The notes under the pieces were generated by a model, which made no database searches, had not been told where the DNA came from, and saw nothing but the letters and a program-made list of their open reading frames with translations. 29,187 bases of DNA. Source: Gnetum montanum (Eukaryota > Streptophyta > Gnetopsida > Gnetales > Gnetaceae). The stretch's first letter is position 1. Every line of letters begins with the position of its first letter. Shown here piece by piece: positions 19,058 through 29,187 of this stretch. The position numbers and the translations under genes are program-made. The stretch covers positions 1,448,281 through 1,477,467 of the forward strand of contig MNCI01013895.1 in the NCBI GenBank assembly GCA_015680685.1, read 5' to 3'.

Positions 19058-19505
19058 AAGCATCTACCATGATGCTAAACTAGCACAAAGCATCTGCTAC
19101 AATCTTAAACTAGCACAAAGAATTTACTACAATGTTAAACTAGCATAGAACATCTACTATGATGTTAAAGTAGCATAGAGTGTCCACTATGACATTAAAC
19201 TAGCATAGTGTCCTTGGGCCATGACATTAAACTAGCATGCATAGCACATGTTCGCTAGGATGTTAAACTGACACGACATAGTTCACTATGATTATACACT
19301 AGTACCTCATTGTCCTTGGGCCATGACATTAAATTGGAACCCATAGCATAGTTTGTTATGACTATAAATTGGCATAATTCGTTCTTGCATCATGACGTTA
19401 AACTGACACAACATCCATCATCTGCTACAACATTAAACTAGCACACAGAAGTTTACTAGGACTATAAACTAACACATCATGGTCTATTAGGACCTTAAAT
19501 TAGAT
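19058..19505. repeat. AAACTAG-type repeat array, copy 3
   Basis: Five regular 30-base units at 19058-19207 each end TTAAACTAGCAYA (one has AAAGTAG). They are followed by about eight irregular units up to 19505, some with an inserted TGTCCTTGGGCC. The array follows integrase directly, so it belongs to the 3' untranslated part of this element family. Confidence 0.85.
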
Positions 19506-19559
19506 TTTTAGTTTAGCATGCACAACTCAACATGCATAGTTTTGTATACAAACAAGCAT

Positions 19560-20200
19560 GAATACTTCTAATCCTCCATCATCTACCTACACCTCATGGA
19601 TAGGGCAAGGTAGGGCATTGCGATTAACAAAGTTCACATCGTCAAAAGAGGCCTCTAAAACATTTCTAGTGTTACCACCCTTAGCATTTTGCTAATCCTT
19701 TGGAAATTCCCTTAGGCATTTTGCTGACCTTCTAGAGCTCTTGCCACCATTGCTAGTAGTACCATCCCCAAGACACATCAATAGCATTACTAACCTTGGG
19801 TATTTCATTATTGGCTAGATCTCTCACTATCAGCACCACCACTGGAGTCCCAGTAATACAATGGTCCAACCACCTTACTGCTATCCTCTAGCCCTCACCA
19901 TTACCTAGGCTTAAATGCGTGTTCAACATCCTAGTTCTATACCATTTTACTAGATTTCCAAGCTCTTATCCTTGGTGTGGAGTCTCAAGCACCTACATCG
20001 CCATCACCCTAGGTGACTTTGTTGGCCTCCTTGGGGTGCTCGCTTTTAGTGTGGCTACTAGAGCTTTTGTATCCTTCTAGCTCTGGCATCTACACTAGCC
20101 TTCCTACTTTGGCACTACAAGCTCTTACAATTGGTCCAGCACTCATGGCACTTGTAGCACCCTCATAACTAGTAGTTTGCTCTTATCTCATGTTGTGTGA
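19560..20200 (-). pseudogene. Antisense coding-like remnant between integrase and LTR
   Basis: The minus strand contains protein-like pieces, for example ATSAMSAGPIVRACSAKVGR near 20100-20160 and Ser/Lys-rich text below it, interrupted by many TAG stops. It occupies the same relative place as the antisense gene at 9788-13250, between the AAACTAG array and the LTR. I could not align the two by eye, so it may be a different or more damaged gene. A plus-strand frame at 20223-20412, preceded by an acceptor-like TTTGCAG, is equally weak. Confidence 0.3.
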
Positions 20201-20572
20201 TTGTTTTCTTATTTTCTCTGCATTGTGTTTGCAGGATGAAGCCCCAGAGCTATTCATTCATAGACGCATTTCATCGCAGCAAAAAATCATCACATTTTTC
20301 TAATGTACTTGGTTGGACTCACCAAGCCACTCAAGAGTGTGCATCCCAATTACCCCACTATAGCCTACCTGCATTTACCCCTTTACCTTACATTTCCTTG
20401 CCTTCCCTATAAGCTTCACCGATGCACATGGCATCCTTCTTTCAATTGACTGTAGAACCCATGATGGAAAAAATGCAACCTATCCCATGGGAAGCCTCTA
20501 TGGGCTATTCAAAGTCCAATTATATGTAAAACAACTCATCCTAGGGAGGAAACACCTATCCTACAGATGTGA

Positions 20573-21950
20573 TGTAGTTGCCTCTAAGCAAAGCCTATCG
20601 AGTGGCTTGCAATCGACTCGATGATAAGCATCTTGTAGCTAGAATTTCATAAAGAAAAAGGCATAGCCAACATAGCCTGTATGAGGATTGCAAGTTTTGC
20701 CAAATTTTTCTAAGTTTTAATGCTATGCTCTCACTTTCCCCTACTACACTTTAGAGAGTAGCCAACATTGGACTTTGATTTTTGCAAAATTTACCTAACT
20801 GTTGGGCTATGCTCCAAAGCGTAGCTAGCATAGCCACTCAGAAAAGCCTCCAAAAGCTTCCAGAGCTTGGCACTAGCACTCATCTCAACCTCAACACTCC
20901 TTTGGTAAGAAAGATCAGCTATTTACATTCCTTTTGCACCCCCTATTTGTCCCAAAATTGTACCTATGCTTAACTCCACTCGAAAGATAGGAGAGTGTAG
21001 TCCTAGAGCATAGCCTTCAAATTGCACTATTTTGCACTATTTGCAAGTATATTTTAGTCTTTTCAACTCTAGCACATGTAGTCGTGGCAACATAGTCACA
21101 ATCTGGTAGTCTCTTGGGGTCCATTGTAGTACACCAAAGTGTAGCACCAATTGCTCCAATGGGAGCGTAGTTGGATCAGCATAGCCCCAACTACCCATTT
21201 TGCCATATGGTGTCTAATCTACACTTTATGTTAATCCTAACCCTATAAATACCCCTATGTTTCACATTCTAGGGGTTGGCATTTTGAGGCATTTGGTTGG
21301 AAATCTCATTCAATGGTTGGCATTTTAAAACATTCGACTAGCAAACTTGAAGAAAACTGAACACTCTGCACACCAAGAACACTTCACACCTTGGCAACAC
21401 CTGTGCATATTGCAGCACACTACAGCCTATAGGACACTATGGTAACCAACCAAGTAGGCTCAAACCTCATAGTGGAAATTAATTTTCATAGCCTGGACAA
21501 CCTAGACACTATGACTACATTGCCCACTGCACCTATCTATACACCATGTACCTCCTCACCTCTCCTTTGTAATTGCTAGGCTTCCCCTATTTGGGGTAGT
21601 GTCATTCTTTCTCTCTCAAACTCCATTGCATTTTTAAGCATTTTCCTTGGCATTTAGCATTGCATTCACATTTTCTTATTATTCTACATCACTTGCACAT
21701 TTGCACCATCATTCTCACATCAATAAACCTCTCTACACTCAAGCTTAGTTGGCCTTGGTACGACCAAAAACACCATGTGAACCCTTATCACTTGTTTGTC
21801 AAAACACATAATAAGTCTCGGTTTGATCAACAAGATCTTCCTAGGTGCTCCACCTCCATTTTTTCCTTCTAGTGATGGCCCTTCGGATAGGGCTGGGGTT
21901 AGGGTTGTATTGCAACCATGAACCCCTCAATGTGATCATTCCAGCCACTA
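20573..21950 (+). mobile_element. Probable 3' LTR of the plus-strand gypsy element
   Basis: TGTAGT at 20573 follows a purine patch (AGGGAGGAAA, 20543-20552) and matches the TGTAGT starts at 13995 and 14748. A TATA box (CTATAAATA, 21243-21251) and AATAAA (21722-21727) are in plus orientation with plausible spacing, giving U3 of about 670 bases. U3 contains a 9-bp hairpin, GGCTATGCT (20805-20813) with AGCATAGCC (20827-20835). The right end is not fixed. Minus-strand gag of another element is recognisable from about 21960. No target duplication was found. Confidence 0.52.
21243..21251 (+). promoter_or_regulatory. TATA box of the probable 3' LTR
   Basis: CTATAAATA followed by CCCC, about 480 bases before the AATAAA at 21722-21727. 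Confidence 0.55.
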
Positions 21951-21959
21951 AAATTTTTA

Positions 21960-23482
21960 ATCACTATAGTTATACTCTTTAGCTAATTCTCTCTTCTTTA
22001 ACTCTTCTTCCTCTTTTGTCATTTGGTCTATTAACCTTTGGATCCAATGGATGTTCATCTTTGATAGTCTTCCTTAGGCATAGACCTCAAGGATTTCTCT
22101 ATTTTTATTTCTTAATTCGTCAATGATGTGGCTGAGTCATGTCCTTTGTGAGAATCCATGGCTTGGACATTTATGCTAGAAGAGAATAATATCTACCCAT
22201 TGCAACATCAAGGGATTCATGTGTTCCTTACTTCCATCCCTAGATTTGCTTTCTAAAATTAGAAACTCTAGAATAAGTTTGATATTTTTCATTAAATAGT
22301 TCGAGCATGGTACTCCATCTTCTAATCAATTTTGGTTCCAATGATCTATACCAACTTTTTTCCTCTTTAATGAGTATCCTACAAAACAACTTGAGCTTCT
22401 GCCAATCACTTTCAATATTCTAAAGGGCATAGGCATTATGAAATGCTTTAAGGTGGTGTTTTGGATCTTCATTGTATTCACCTTTAAATTTAGGAGTGTT
22501 ATTCATGTCTAGTTGCTTGATGCAACTATCCCTTACATGCTTAGTGGAAATATATACAACTTCTCATATTGATTATACTTTCAGTGACTAGTAGGGGTTC
22601 TTCATAGTTATCAAGTTCATAAGCTCTGTTGTAGTAGTAACCCCTCCAATGCTCATAATGCTCTCTATTCTCCTATCATATTTCTATCCCTTCATCACTC
22701 ATAATCATTATCTTCATCATAAGGATACCTTTCTCTCATAATCTCTTCATCTTTCTCTTTCATGATCTCTTGATCTACATTCCTTCCTATCAAACTCCAT
22801 AGATGAACATGAGAAGGAAGATGAGGTAGTTGGAGAATGGTGTTAGTTGGTTTTCCTTCTATGATTTCATGATTCATTCTCTATTTATTCTATAGAAGCT
22901 CTAGGCTCTAAGCTCTATCTATGTCTAAAGTTTCTTTCATTCTTCCAAAGGTCTTTTACTAGAGTTGACTTTAACCTTGTATCGACTAGATCTTCAATAT
23001 GTATAACACTGTGTAAAAGTGAGATCCATGAGTTTGATAAAAAATTTTAGCTTGGAGCAAGGCATCTTTTATTTCTTCCAAGATAATTATTTGAGGTACT
23101 TTTTTTTCTTTTTCACATTCATGTTGTGCTTCCATGATGGCATCCCTTCTTACTAGAGCCTCTATTAATTGGTATGGCATTATCATATTCTTTGTGACTT
23201 GATAGCTCTCTTGTTCATGACTTAGGTTAGCCTTCATCAAGGCTAAAACATTAATAGTATAGAATATTCTATTGACAAAATTATGTTGTCCTATAAGTCT
23301 CTCCATCTAAGTTGTTCATCCTAGTAAAGAATGAATGTGAAAGTAGGATAGTATGAATCAATGTGAGCATTTGTAATTCTTGTCTACATTACTGCACTCC
23401 AATCTTCTTCATCATGTATTATGTCATGATCTCTTTAAAATTCTTTGGCTGATGATGATCCTTCTCTAAGTTTGGAAGCCAT
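21960..23482 (-). pseudogene. gag: Ty3/gypsy gag, minus strand, decayed
   Basis: The start ATG lies at 23480-23482, about 125 bases after the primer-binding site, and opens with MASKLREGSSSAKEF. Open pieces at 23306-22986 and 22877-22695 are helical and charge-rich (KEKDEEIMRERYPYDEDN). The gag core is at about 22540-22250: NNTPKFKGEYNEDPKHHLKAF, then LKLFCRILIKEEKSWYRSLE and LIRRWSTMLELFNEKY. This matches the plant gypsy gag domain of the particle protein. An acidic/basic tail (TKEEEELKKRELAKEY) ends near 21960, where the plus-strand LTR begins. No protease or RT of this element is seen, so it is truncated there. Stops are mostly compatible with C-to-T change. Confidence 0.75.
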
Positions 23483-23607
23483 GTTATATTTGTGACACTT
23501 AAGTGTGCATATATTATTAAGTGTGATTAAGAAATTGTAAGAAATAAACTTTGCAATTATAATACAACAAACTCTATGAGATTAACCACTAAGCACACAT
23601 TGACACA

Positions 23608-23625
23608 TCCCCGACAATAGTGCCA
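23608..23625 (-). promoter_or_regulatory. Primer-binding site, tRNA-Asp type, decayed
   Basis: The minus strand reads TGGCACTATTGTCGGGGA, four transitions away from the tRNA-Asp site TGGCGCCGTTGCCGGGGA, one base from the LTR end. Confidence 0.65.
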
Positions 23626-24198
23626 ATGATGAGCAACACTCTACCATACAAGTCACATGTGTTCACACATGACCAAATTGGAATTTGTGGATGGATAATG
23701 TAATTATGCTAGGAGTTGATGTTAAGTTCATGATCATTGTCTTCTCACTTTAAGTTAGTGAAGTTCAAGTGTATGGTTTAACTCATAGTGAGGCATATGA
23801 TAGATGATGTTTTCAGGATCATACTACTCCTAGTTATAAACATAATGAAAGTGAAATTAAACTCTAAGTCTAAGTAATAATAGAAATGTAAATCTATTCT
23901 ATCCTAAAGTAATGAGTATCTAGTCCTACCTTGCCAATCATGTCTTGGGCTCATGTAATTATCACTAAGATTACCAAGTGGATTCACTACTAAGTGAATC
24001 AAGCAAAACAACTACTAGGTTACCAAACAATTATACTTAAATGCCTGAAACTAGTTGTAATCATTTTACTTAACTAGTAAACATGAAAAGTAAAGTGCTT
24101 GAGAATGTAAAGTGTTAAAGTAAAATAAACAAGAAAATTAAGCTAAGTAAATTGATAAGACTAAGTGGATGCTACAATGATGAAAAATAGTCTCGATC

Positions 24199-24204
24199 TT
24201 TATT
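24199..24204 (-). promoter_or_regulatory. Polyadenylation signal in the second LTR
   Basis: AATAAA on the minus strand, about 175 bases beyond the TATA box, the same spacing as in the LTR at 686-1572. Confidence 0.48.
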
Positions 24205-24373
24205 GATAGTCATAATCTATGCCTAAGTAAAATTTACTCAAATAAAGACTCTAATCAACTGCTTGACACCACATTGTAGGCATTCACATTATCACTAAAA
24301 CTATAAAATAAAACTACAAGAGCCTGGGTAAGGGGTGGAAATTTTTTTTTGTTGCTTATGCATCCAAATGTTG

Positions 24374-24383
24374 ATATTTATAG
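24374..24383 (-). promoter_or_regulatory. TATA box of the second gypsy LTR
   Basis: The minus strand reads CTATAAATAT. It is positioned as in the LTR at 686-1572. Confidence 0.55.
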
Positions 24384-24480
24384 GACTATGTAGCTTCCAA
24401 TACATCATATCAACAATGATGTAGCTTGAGCTATGATGCAAGGATGTTTCACCTTCAATATACCCCAATAGCATCCAATC

Positions 24481-27189
24481 CATAACTTCCAAGTAGATCT
24501 AGCTTAGAAAATAAGAATAACATAATAAAATTAATAAAATCTCCTTTCTATTAAGATAATTCTTAAATACATAGAAAATACATCAAAGATGAGGAGCCAA
24601 GCTCACCTCACAACTCTTCCAAGGATCTTAGAGGCCACACTTATCCTCTCTTAATCCTTAATTGCTCACAATGGAGCCTAAGCTCAAGACAACACACTTA
24701 GAGATTCTCCTAATCTCTCTCAAGTGCTCTCCCTTACCTCTCACTTAACTTCCTTGCATAATCTCTCCTCCCTCAAGAGCTCTCTCTCTCTTGCTCTTTA
24801 TTGGGATTTTTGGCCTTTAGCATTTGCACTTCACCACTTGGCACTATAGCAGTTGGCATTGTGGCACTTACAATGGTGAATTACATCAATATTTACAACC
24901 AACTGGAAGGTAAAAACCCTAGAAACCTTTCCTTAACTCAACTTAAGATTCTTTAGATATTTCCCATGTCTTCTCACCTTCCCCCCCAACTATTTCCATC
25001 TTGCTTTGGCTATTTCCCAAATTGGAATGATGTCTTTTGAAGTTTCCCCATAAGTCTAGGTCATCTTTGACTTTGCTGGGACATCTACTATGAAAGCCTT
25101 TCTTTAAAGAGATATGTGTACTATTTTTTAACAGACATTTACTCTTCAAGAAAGACATCTTTCTTTTTAGAGAGATATCTCTTTTGAAGGTGCCAAAAAT
25201 AAAAGTGCTCCTTTTGATGCCAAGAGCCTCCAGATGCCTCCCAACAAGTCCCCGTAGATCCTAGAACCTCCTAAACTCATCAAAATAAGCCAAAAACACC
25301 TCCAAATATTCCAAAACATCCAAGAATAATCCCCAACAAAATCACTTAAAAGGACACATAGAATGTAGGGTAGAAAAAGGGGATTGGAAGAGGTGTCCCT
25401 ACACAAAGCTATAATATTGTAGCTATGATATCATTGATACGATATCACATCTATGGAAAAAATTGTTTTATCAACATAGAACAAAATTAGGCATCTTATT
25501 TGCATCAACATTATTAGAATAAGGCATCACAATTTGTAACAAGGGGAAGGGGGAAGAGGATCAAATAGAAAACCTAAAATAATTTAACTATAAGTACATC
25601 TAAAGACATGTAACTAGCATGATACTCTAAAAAATATATAGAAAATATCATGATGCCTTAAGTATGATTCAAATTAACAATGAAAATCCTTGTCAAATAA
25701 TGAACTAACCACCTAAACTACCTCACATAGGCAAAATCCAAATATAAATATGAAACTAAATGACACCTAGATCCTTATTAATTTATTGGATCCATTCAAT
25801 TTAAATAATTTTTATAGAATGCTCATGTACTTAAAAAGTGGCATATTAGAATCAAATTTATAGGGGGAGGGGGCTTAGAACCTTAAAATAATTATAATAT
25901 TGGTACACCCCAAGATATATAGTCTACTTATAACTCTATAACTCACAATTGCCCACTAGAATTAAACCCATGACTAGTCAAAAGTCTTTCCTACTAAATT
26001 AACACCTCAATATTTATACCCATATAAATAATAAAAAACATAAAATAAAAATACAACATAGGCTCCAACTATACTCCACTAACCCCATAAACCAAGATGT
26101 AAATGGTACATGGTTGTAATTTACCAAGACACATGTAGCAAAAAACTATTTTTATGAAATTTTATTACTTTTATGTCAAACAGGTGAAACCCATAAATTT
26201 CATTAAAATTACATAGGTATCATGCCTTGGTTCAAAAATATCATATTGGAGGTATTCAATCCCAAAAATAAAATTATATTAAAATAAAAAATAAAGTACA
26301 TCATGTAAATAATATAGCATCTTAGGAAGTAAAACTTCTTTTGTAGAGACTGAATGAAGTAATTTTGAGAAATTTTTAGCTTTTGCAAAGACATTTGAAG
26401 ATCAAGAACCAGATATAAAGTTAAACATGTTTTATTTCAGTGATCAAATCCTAATTATTTATTTTATTACTTTTACTAGTTAGGATTGTGGGGGTCTAGT
26501 AAAATCCTACAATGTCATGGTTGTAAGAAAATAATTGTGCAAAATCAAACTGCACAAGTAATCAAAGTACAGAATGTAAAAAAAATGGCACAAGAAATTC
26601 ACATGCATAAATAACCAAAAATGCACAATGCTTGAGCAAATGGAACCAACCTCCAACCATTGATGCCTTAAATTAAATTTGATGTTTGGATTCTTCTTTC
26701 ACACTAATGCTCTACAACGATGGTGTATGCAACCTTTAAACATTTGTGAAAGGGACCAAAATTGCAATCTTGTAGTGATTCATGGTATCTTTGTTCTCCC
26801 ATCAAGAATGAATTGATAGGTCATAGAATTGATTACCATGAGAGAAACTTTTGAAAAATAAGAGACCCACAACCCCATCTGGAGATGGACACCACTCCAA
26901 TGCCAACATAAAAATGTGTTATCCATTATCAAATATTTCAAGGAATAAAAGCATAAATCATGGCGATAGTTCCTCTCAATGTGAGTATTATCTTTCATGT
27001 ATTATAATGTATTATCTCTCAAAAATTTAATTCCTTATATGATAACTTAACTTTATGAATAAACCCAATGTTCATTCAAGGCCCTACCATATGTGTATTT
27101 TCTCCAATAACTATATGTGCAAACCATATGAGAAAATAGCACAACTGAATAAGAGTTTCTTTAAGACTGTAAGTTATATGTACAAAAAA
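24481..27189. other. AT-rich sequence without recognisable genes
   Basis: There are CT-rich text at 24640-24795, short GCACTT/GGCAC words at 24820-24870, and a GATATC cluster at 25426-25447. The rest is AT-rich. Frames of 60-80 codons on the minus strand lack domain character. The part just below 27190 should contain the 3' end of the minus-strand copia element. The stretch 26780-27000 is a candidate for its polypurine/LTR region, but I could not define an LTR. Confidence 0.5.
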
Positions 27190-29055
27190 TTACATTATGG
27201 AACCAAGTCCCATCCAAACTACATGAACCTTAAATGACTTCAATGACATTCCTTTTTTCAAAGGATCAACTATCATTAATTCAATGCTTATATGTGCAAT
27301 GACCATTTTTTTTTCCTTAATGCTTTCCCTTATGGCTAAGTACTTTATGNTTTTTTTTTCCTTAATGCTTTCCCTTATGGCTAAGTACTTTATGTCAATG
27401 TGTTTACTTTGACTACCACTCTTATTTTTCATAGTCATAAAGACAATAGCTGAATTATCAAAAAAAAAGAAAATTAATGGCTAGATATAGAATCCACAAT
27501 TCTAAGCCTATTATGAAACTCTTTAACCATACACAATGTGATGTAGCCTCAAAATAAGAAATAAACTCTACCTTCATTGTGGAAGTATCAATTAAAGTTT
27601 GCTTTCCACTCCTCCAAAATATAGCCCCTCTAACTAGTAAAAAAACATAACCAGATGTGGATTTCCATGAATCATCATAGCCAAGAAAGTTTGAATCTAA
27701 GTAGTCAATCACCTCCAAGGAGTCACTTCATGTATAGATAAGCATGTAGTCTTTTGTACCTTGAAGGTACCTCATCACTTTCTTTGCAACCCTCCAATGG
27801 TTAATACCTAGATTACTTTGATATCTGCCCAACATTCCCACAATAAATGCAATGTTAGGTCTTTTGTAAACCTGAGTATACATAAGGCTTCTAACAACTA
27901 AAGCATATGGAATGTTTCTCATTTGACTCTTCTCTAAATCATTCCTAGGGAATTGGTTCAAATTGAACCTGTCACAATTCACAATGGGTGCTATGCTTGG
28001 TGAACAATCGTTTATTTGATACCTCTCTAAAACTTTATTGATATAGGTTTCCTGTGATAGTCCTAGAATACATCTAGATCTATCCCTATGGATCTGAATG
28101 CCAATGACATAAGATGCCTTACCCATATCCTTCATGTCGAAATTCTTAGAGAAAAAATGTTTCACCTTGTATAGAAATCCACTATTATTTCTTCCAAGAA
28201 GGATATCATCCACATATAGAACAAGGAAATAGATTTTTCTCCCACTGACCTTCTAGTATATACATTGATCCATGATGTTTTTTTTTTAAAAACCAAATGA
28301 AGTGAGGATATCATGGAATTTTAAGCACCATTGACAAGAGGCCTATTTGAATCCATATATGGATTTTTTAAGCTTGCATGCTAATTTCCCACCATCATTA
28401 GAGAAAAATCCTTCAAGTTGTTTTATATAAACCTCTTACTCTAGATCACCATTAAGGAATGCTATTTTCACATCCATTTGATGCAATTCAAGGTCAAAAT
28501 GAGCAACCAATGTGATGATAACACAAATGGAGTCCTTCTTAGATATAAGAGAAAAGGTATCCTTGTAATCTATTCCCTCTTTCTAAGTGAACCCTTTTGT
28601 GACAAGTCTAAGCTTATCTCATGCAATGTTCCCCAATGAGTCTTTCTTAGTCTATAAGACCCATTTTCATACAATGGCTTTTACATCATTAGGAAACTTA
28701 ACAAGATCACAAACTCCATTAGATGACATAGAGTTCATCTCATCTTTCATGGTATCATACCAGAAGTTATATTTCCTAAAACTCATGGCTTGTGAAAATG
28801 AGTTGGGATCATTTTTTACTCCTATGTTGTAGTAAAATTCCTACAAATACACCATATAGTCACTAGGAATCATTGATCATCTTACTCTAGTAGATCTTCT
28901 TAATGTTGATTCATCATTCTCTTGAGGATCATGATGTTCAACAGGATATTCAACAGGTTTTGGTATCTGTTGTTTAGCTAGATCTACTACTTCTTGATCA
29001 ACAATTTGTGGAAATTCACTGACTGATTGTTGTTCATTACACATTTGTGGTTGAT
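27190..29055 (-). pseudogene. pol: Ty1/copia pol, RT-RNase H part, decayed
   Basis: From high to low coordinates, the pre-RT linker ENDESTLRRSTRVR is at about 28880-28925. RT follows with stops (YNIGVKNDP, then VTKGFT, MDVKIAFLNGDLE, KKSIYGFK). The catalytic YVDD lies at 28205-28216 in LYVDDILLGRNN. An open 161-residue stretch (27728-28213) holds KDMGKASYVIGIQI, YINKVLERYQ, ALVVRSLMYTQVYKRPNIAF and YLQGTKDYML. RNase H is at 27458-27718 (STSGYVFLL, GAIFWRSGKQT, STMKVEF). The last block with SKHIDIKYLAIRE and ADPL-like IVDPLKKGM ends at 27190. The order and words are those of copia pol. Integrase and gag are missing; the right end is cut near 29055. Confidence 0.9.
27306..27394. repeat. Assembly N between identical 44-base copies
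   Basis: Bases 27306-27349 and 27351-27394 are identical (T9 then CCTTAATGCTTTCCC and on to TTTATG), separated by the N at 27350. In the copia frame this repeats IKYLAIRESIKEKK, which the family has once. This looks like two overlapping contig ends joined without collapsing the overlap, not a biological repeat. Confidence 0.85.
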
Positions 29056-29074
29056 GAGACACGAATTGCATAGG

Positions 29075-29150
29075 CCACGATATCACATACGTGATATCGT
29101 ATCCGCTGCGATATCGCATCCACTGCGATATCGCGTACGTGATATCGCGG
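29075..29150. repeat. 76-bp near-palindrome with five GATATC sites
   Basis: GATATC occurs at 29079, 29093, 29110, 29127 and 29141, spaced 14, 17, 17 and 14, symmetric about 29112/29113. Sub-palindromes are ACGATATCAC/GTGATATCGT (perfect 10 bp, 4-base spacer), TGCGATATCGCA (perfect) and GCGATATC...GATATCGC around a CGTACG core. The block reads nearly the same on both strands. Confidence 0.9.
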
Positions 29151-29164
29151 TTCGCCGCCATATC

Positions 29165-29172
29165 TATAAATA
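29165..29172 (+). promoter_or_regulatory. TATA box inside an inverted repeat
   Basis: TATAAATA lies between GCCGCC (29154-29159) and GGCGGC (29176-29181), which are exact reverse complements. It would be the promoter of the element entering at the right edge. Confidence 0.6.
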
Positions 29173-29187
29173 AGAGGCGGCACTCCC

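Larger units (their letters stand above)
23627..24480 (-). mobile_element. 5' LTR of the second minus-strand gypsy element
   Basis: The inner end TGATGAGCAACACTC adjoins the primer-binding site. The TATA box (24374-24383), the AATAAA (24199-24204) and the distance from AATAAA to the inner end match those of the LTR at 686-1572 within about 30 bases. A decayed version of its U3 repeat is at 24416-24445. The two are the same or closely related families. The outer end at about 24480 is estimated from that comparison. No clear terminal CA repeat or target duplication was seen. Confidence 0.58.
29056..29187 (+). mobile_element. CpG-rich promoter-like start of an inserted element, probably an LTR
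   Basis: The copia pol frame stops resembling its family near 29055. The remaining bases are CpG-rich and unlike the flank. They consist of a 76-bp near-palindrome (29075-29150), a GCCGCC/GGCGGC inverted pair and a plus-strand TATA box. This resembles the beginning of a young LTR (short U3, TATA) that inserted into the copia copy. A TG start could be at 29054 or 29068. The rest is beyond the window, so neither the LTR identity nor the boundary can be proven here. Confidence 0.45.

Noticed and set aside
20223-20412. Plus-strand exon starting after an acceptor-like TTTGCAG
   Set aside because: A single acceptor-like site without donor, homology or a neighbouring exon is not enough; kept only as a remark under the 19560-20200 entry.
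24301-24492. 63-codon minus-strand frame
   Set aside because: It crosses the TATA box of the LTR and has no protein-like motif.

Overview
The window looks like repeat-rich intergenic DNA from a large plant nuclear genome, most plausibly a gymnosperm. That assignment is an inference. It rests on layered Ty3/gypsy and Ty1/copia elements with plant primer-binding sites, a eukaryotic tRNA-Arg gene, AT-rich and CpG-poor background, and no intact host protein gene. Almost every long reading frame is a decayed retroelement domain carrying stops of the kind C-to-T change produces. CpG-dense DNA is confined to three places (about 100-244, 7586-9052 and 29075-29187). All three are LTR or LTR-like segments and look younger than their surroundings.

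Left part (1-4860). A plus-sense LTR end (1-244) has landed in the leader/gag of a minus-strand gypsy element whose 5' LTR lies at 686-1572. Gene-poor DNA with short tandem duplications follows, then a tRNA-Arg(TCT) gene (3547-3619, minus) and a poly-T tract that may be the tail of a tRNA-derived SINE.

Central part (4873-21950). An old plus-strand gypsy element carries gag and a zinc-knuckle remnant (4873-6234), protease (6839-7565), reverse transcriptase (15560-16650), two RNase H-like regions (16660-17794) and integrase (17898-19025). An AAACTAG-type repeat array and a probable 3' LTR follow. Between protease and reverse transcriptase lie about 8 kb of foreign sequence. The first piece is a 1467-bp solo LTR (7586-9052) with a CAACA target duplication and a striking array of palindromes upstream of its TATA box. 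The second (9058-15540) is flanked by AAACTAG-type arrays and holds a decayed antisense gene (9788-13250) with about eight exons and seven short GT-AG introns.

Right part (21950-29187). A second minus-strand gypsy element is present as gag (21960-23482), primer-binding site and 5' LTR (23627 to about 24480), similar in layout to the one at 686. Featureless AT-rich DNA leads to a minus-strand copia pol remnant (27190 to about 29055). An assembly N lies between two identical 44-base copies inside it. The copia pol is cut at the right edge by a CpG-rich promoter-like segment built on a 76-bp GATATC palindrome and followed by a TATA box.

The items most worth follow-up are the intron-bearing antisense gene inside a retroelement and the palindromic, TATA-linked LTR promoters.
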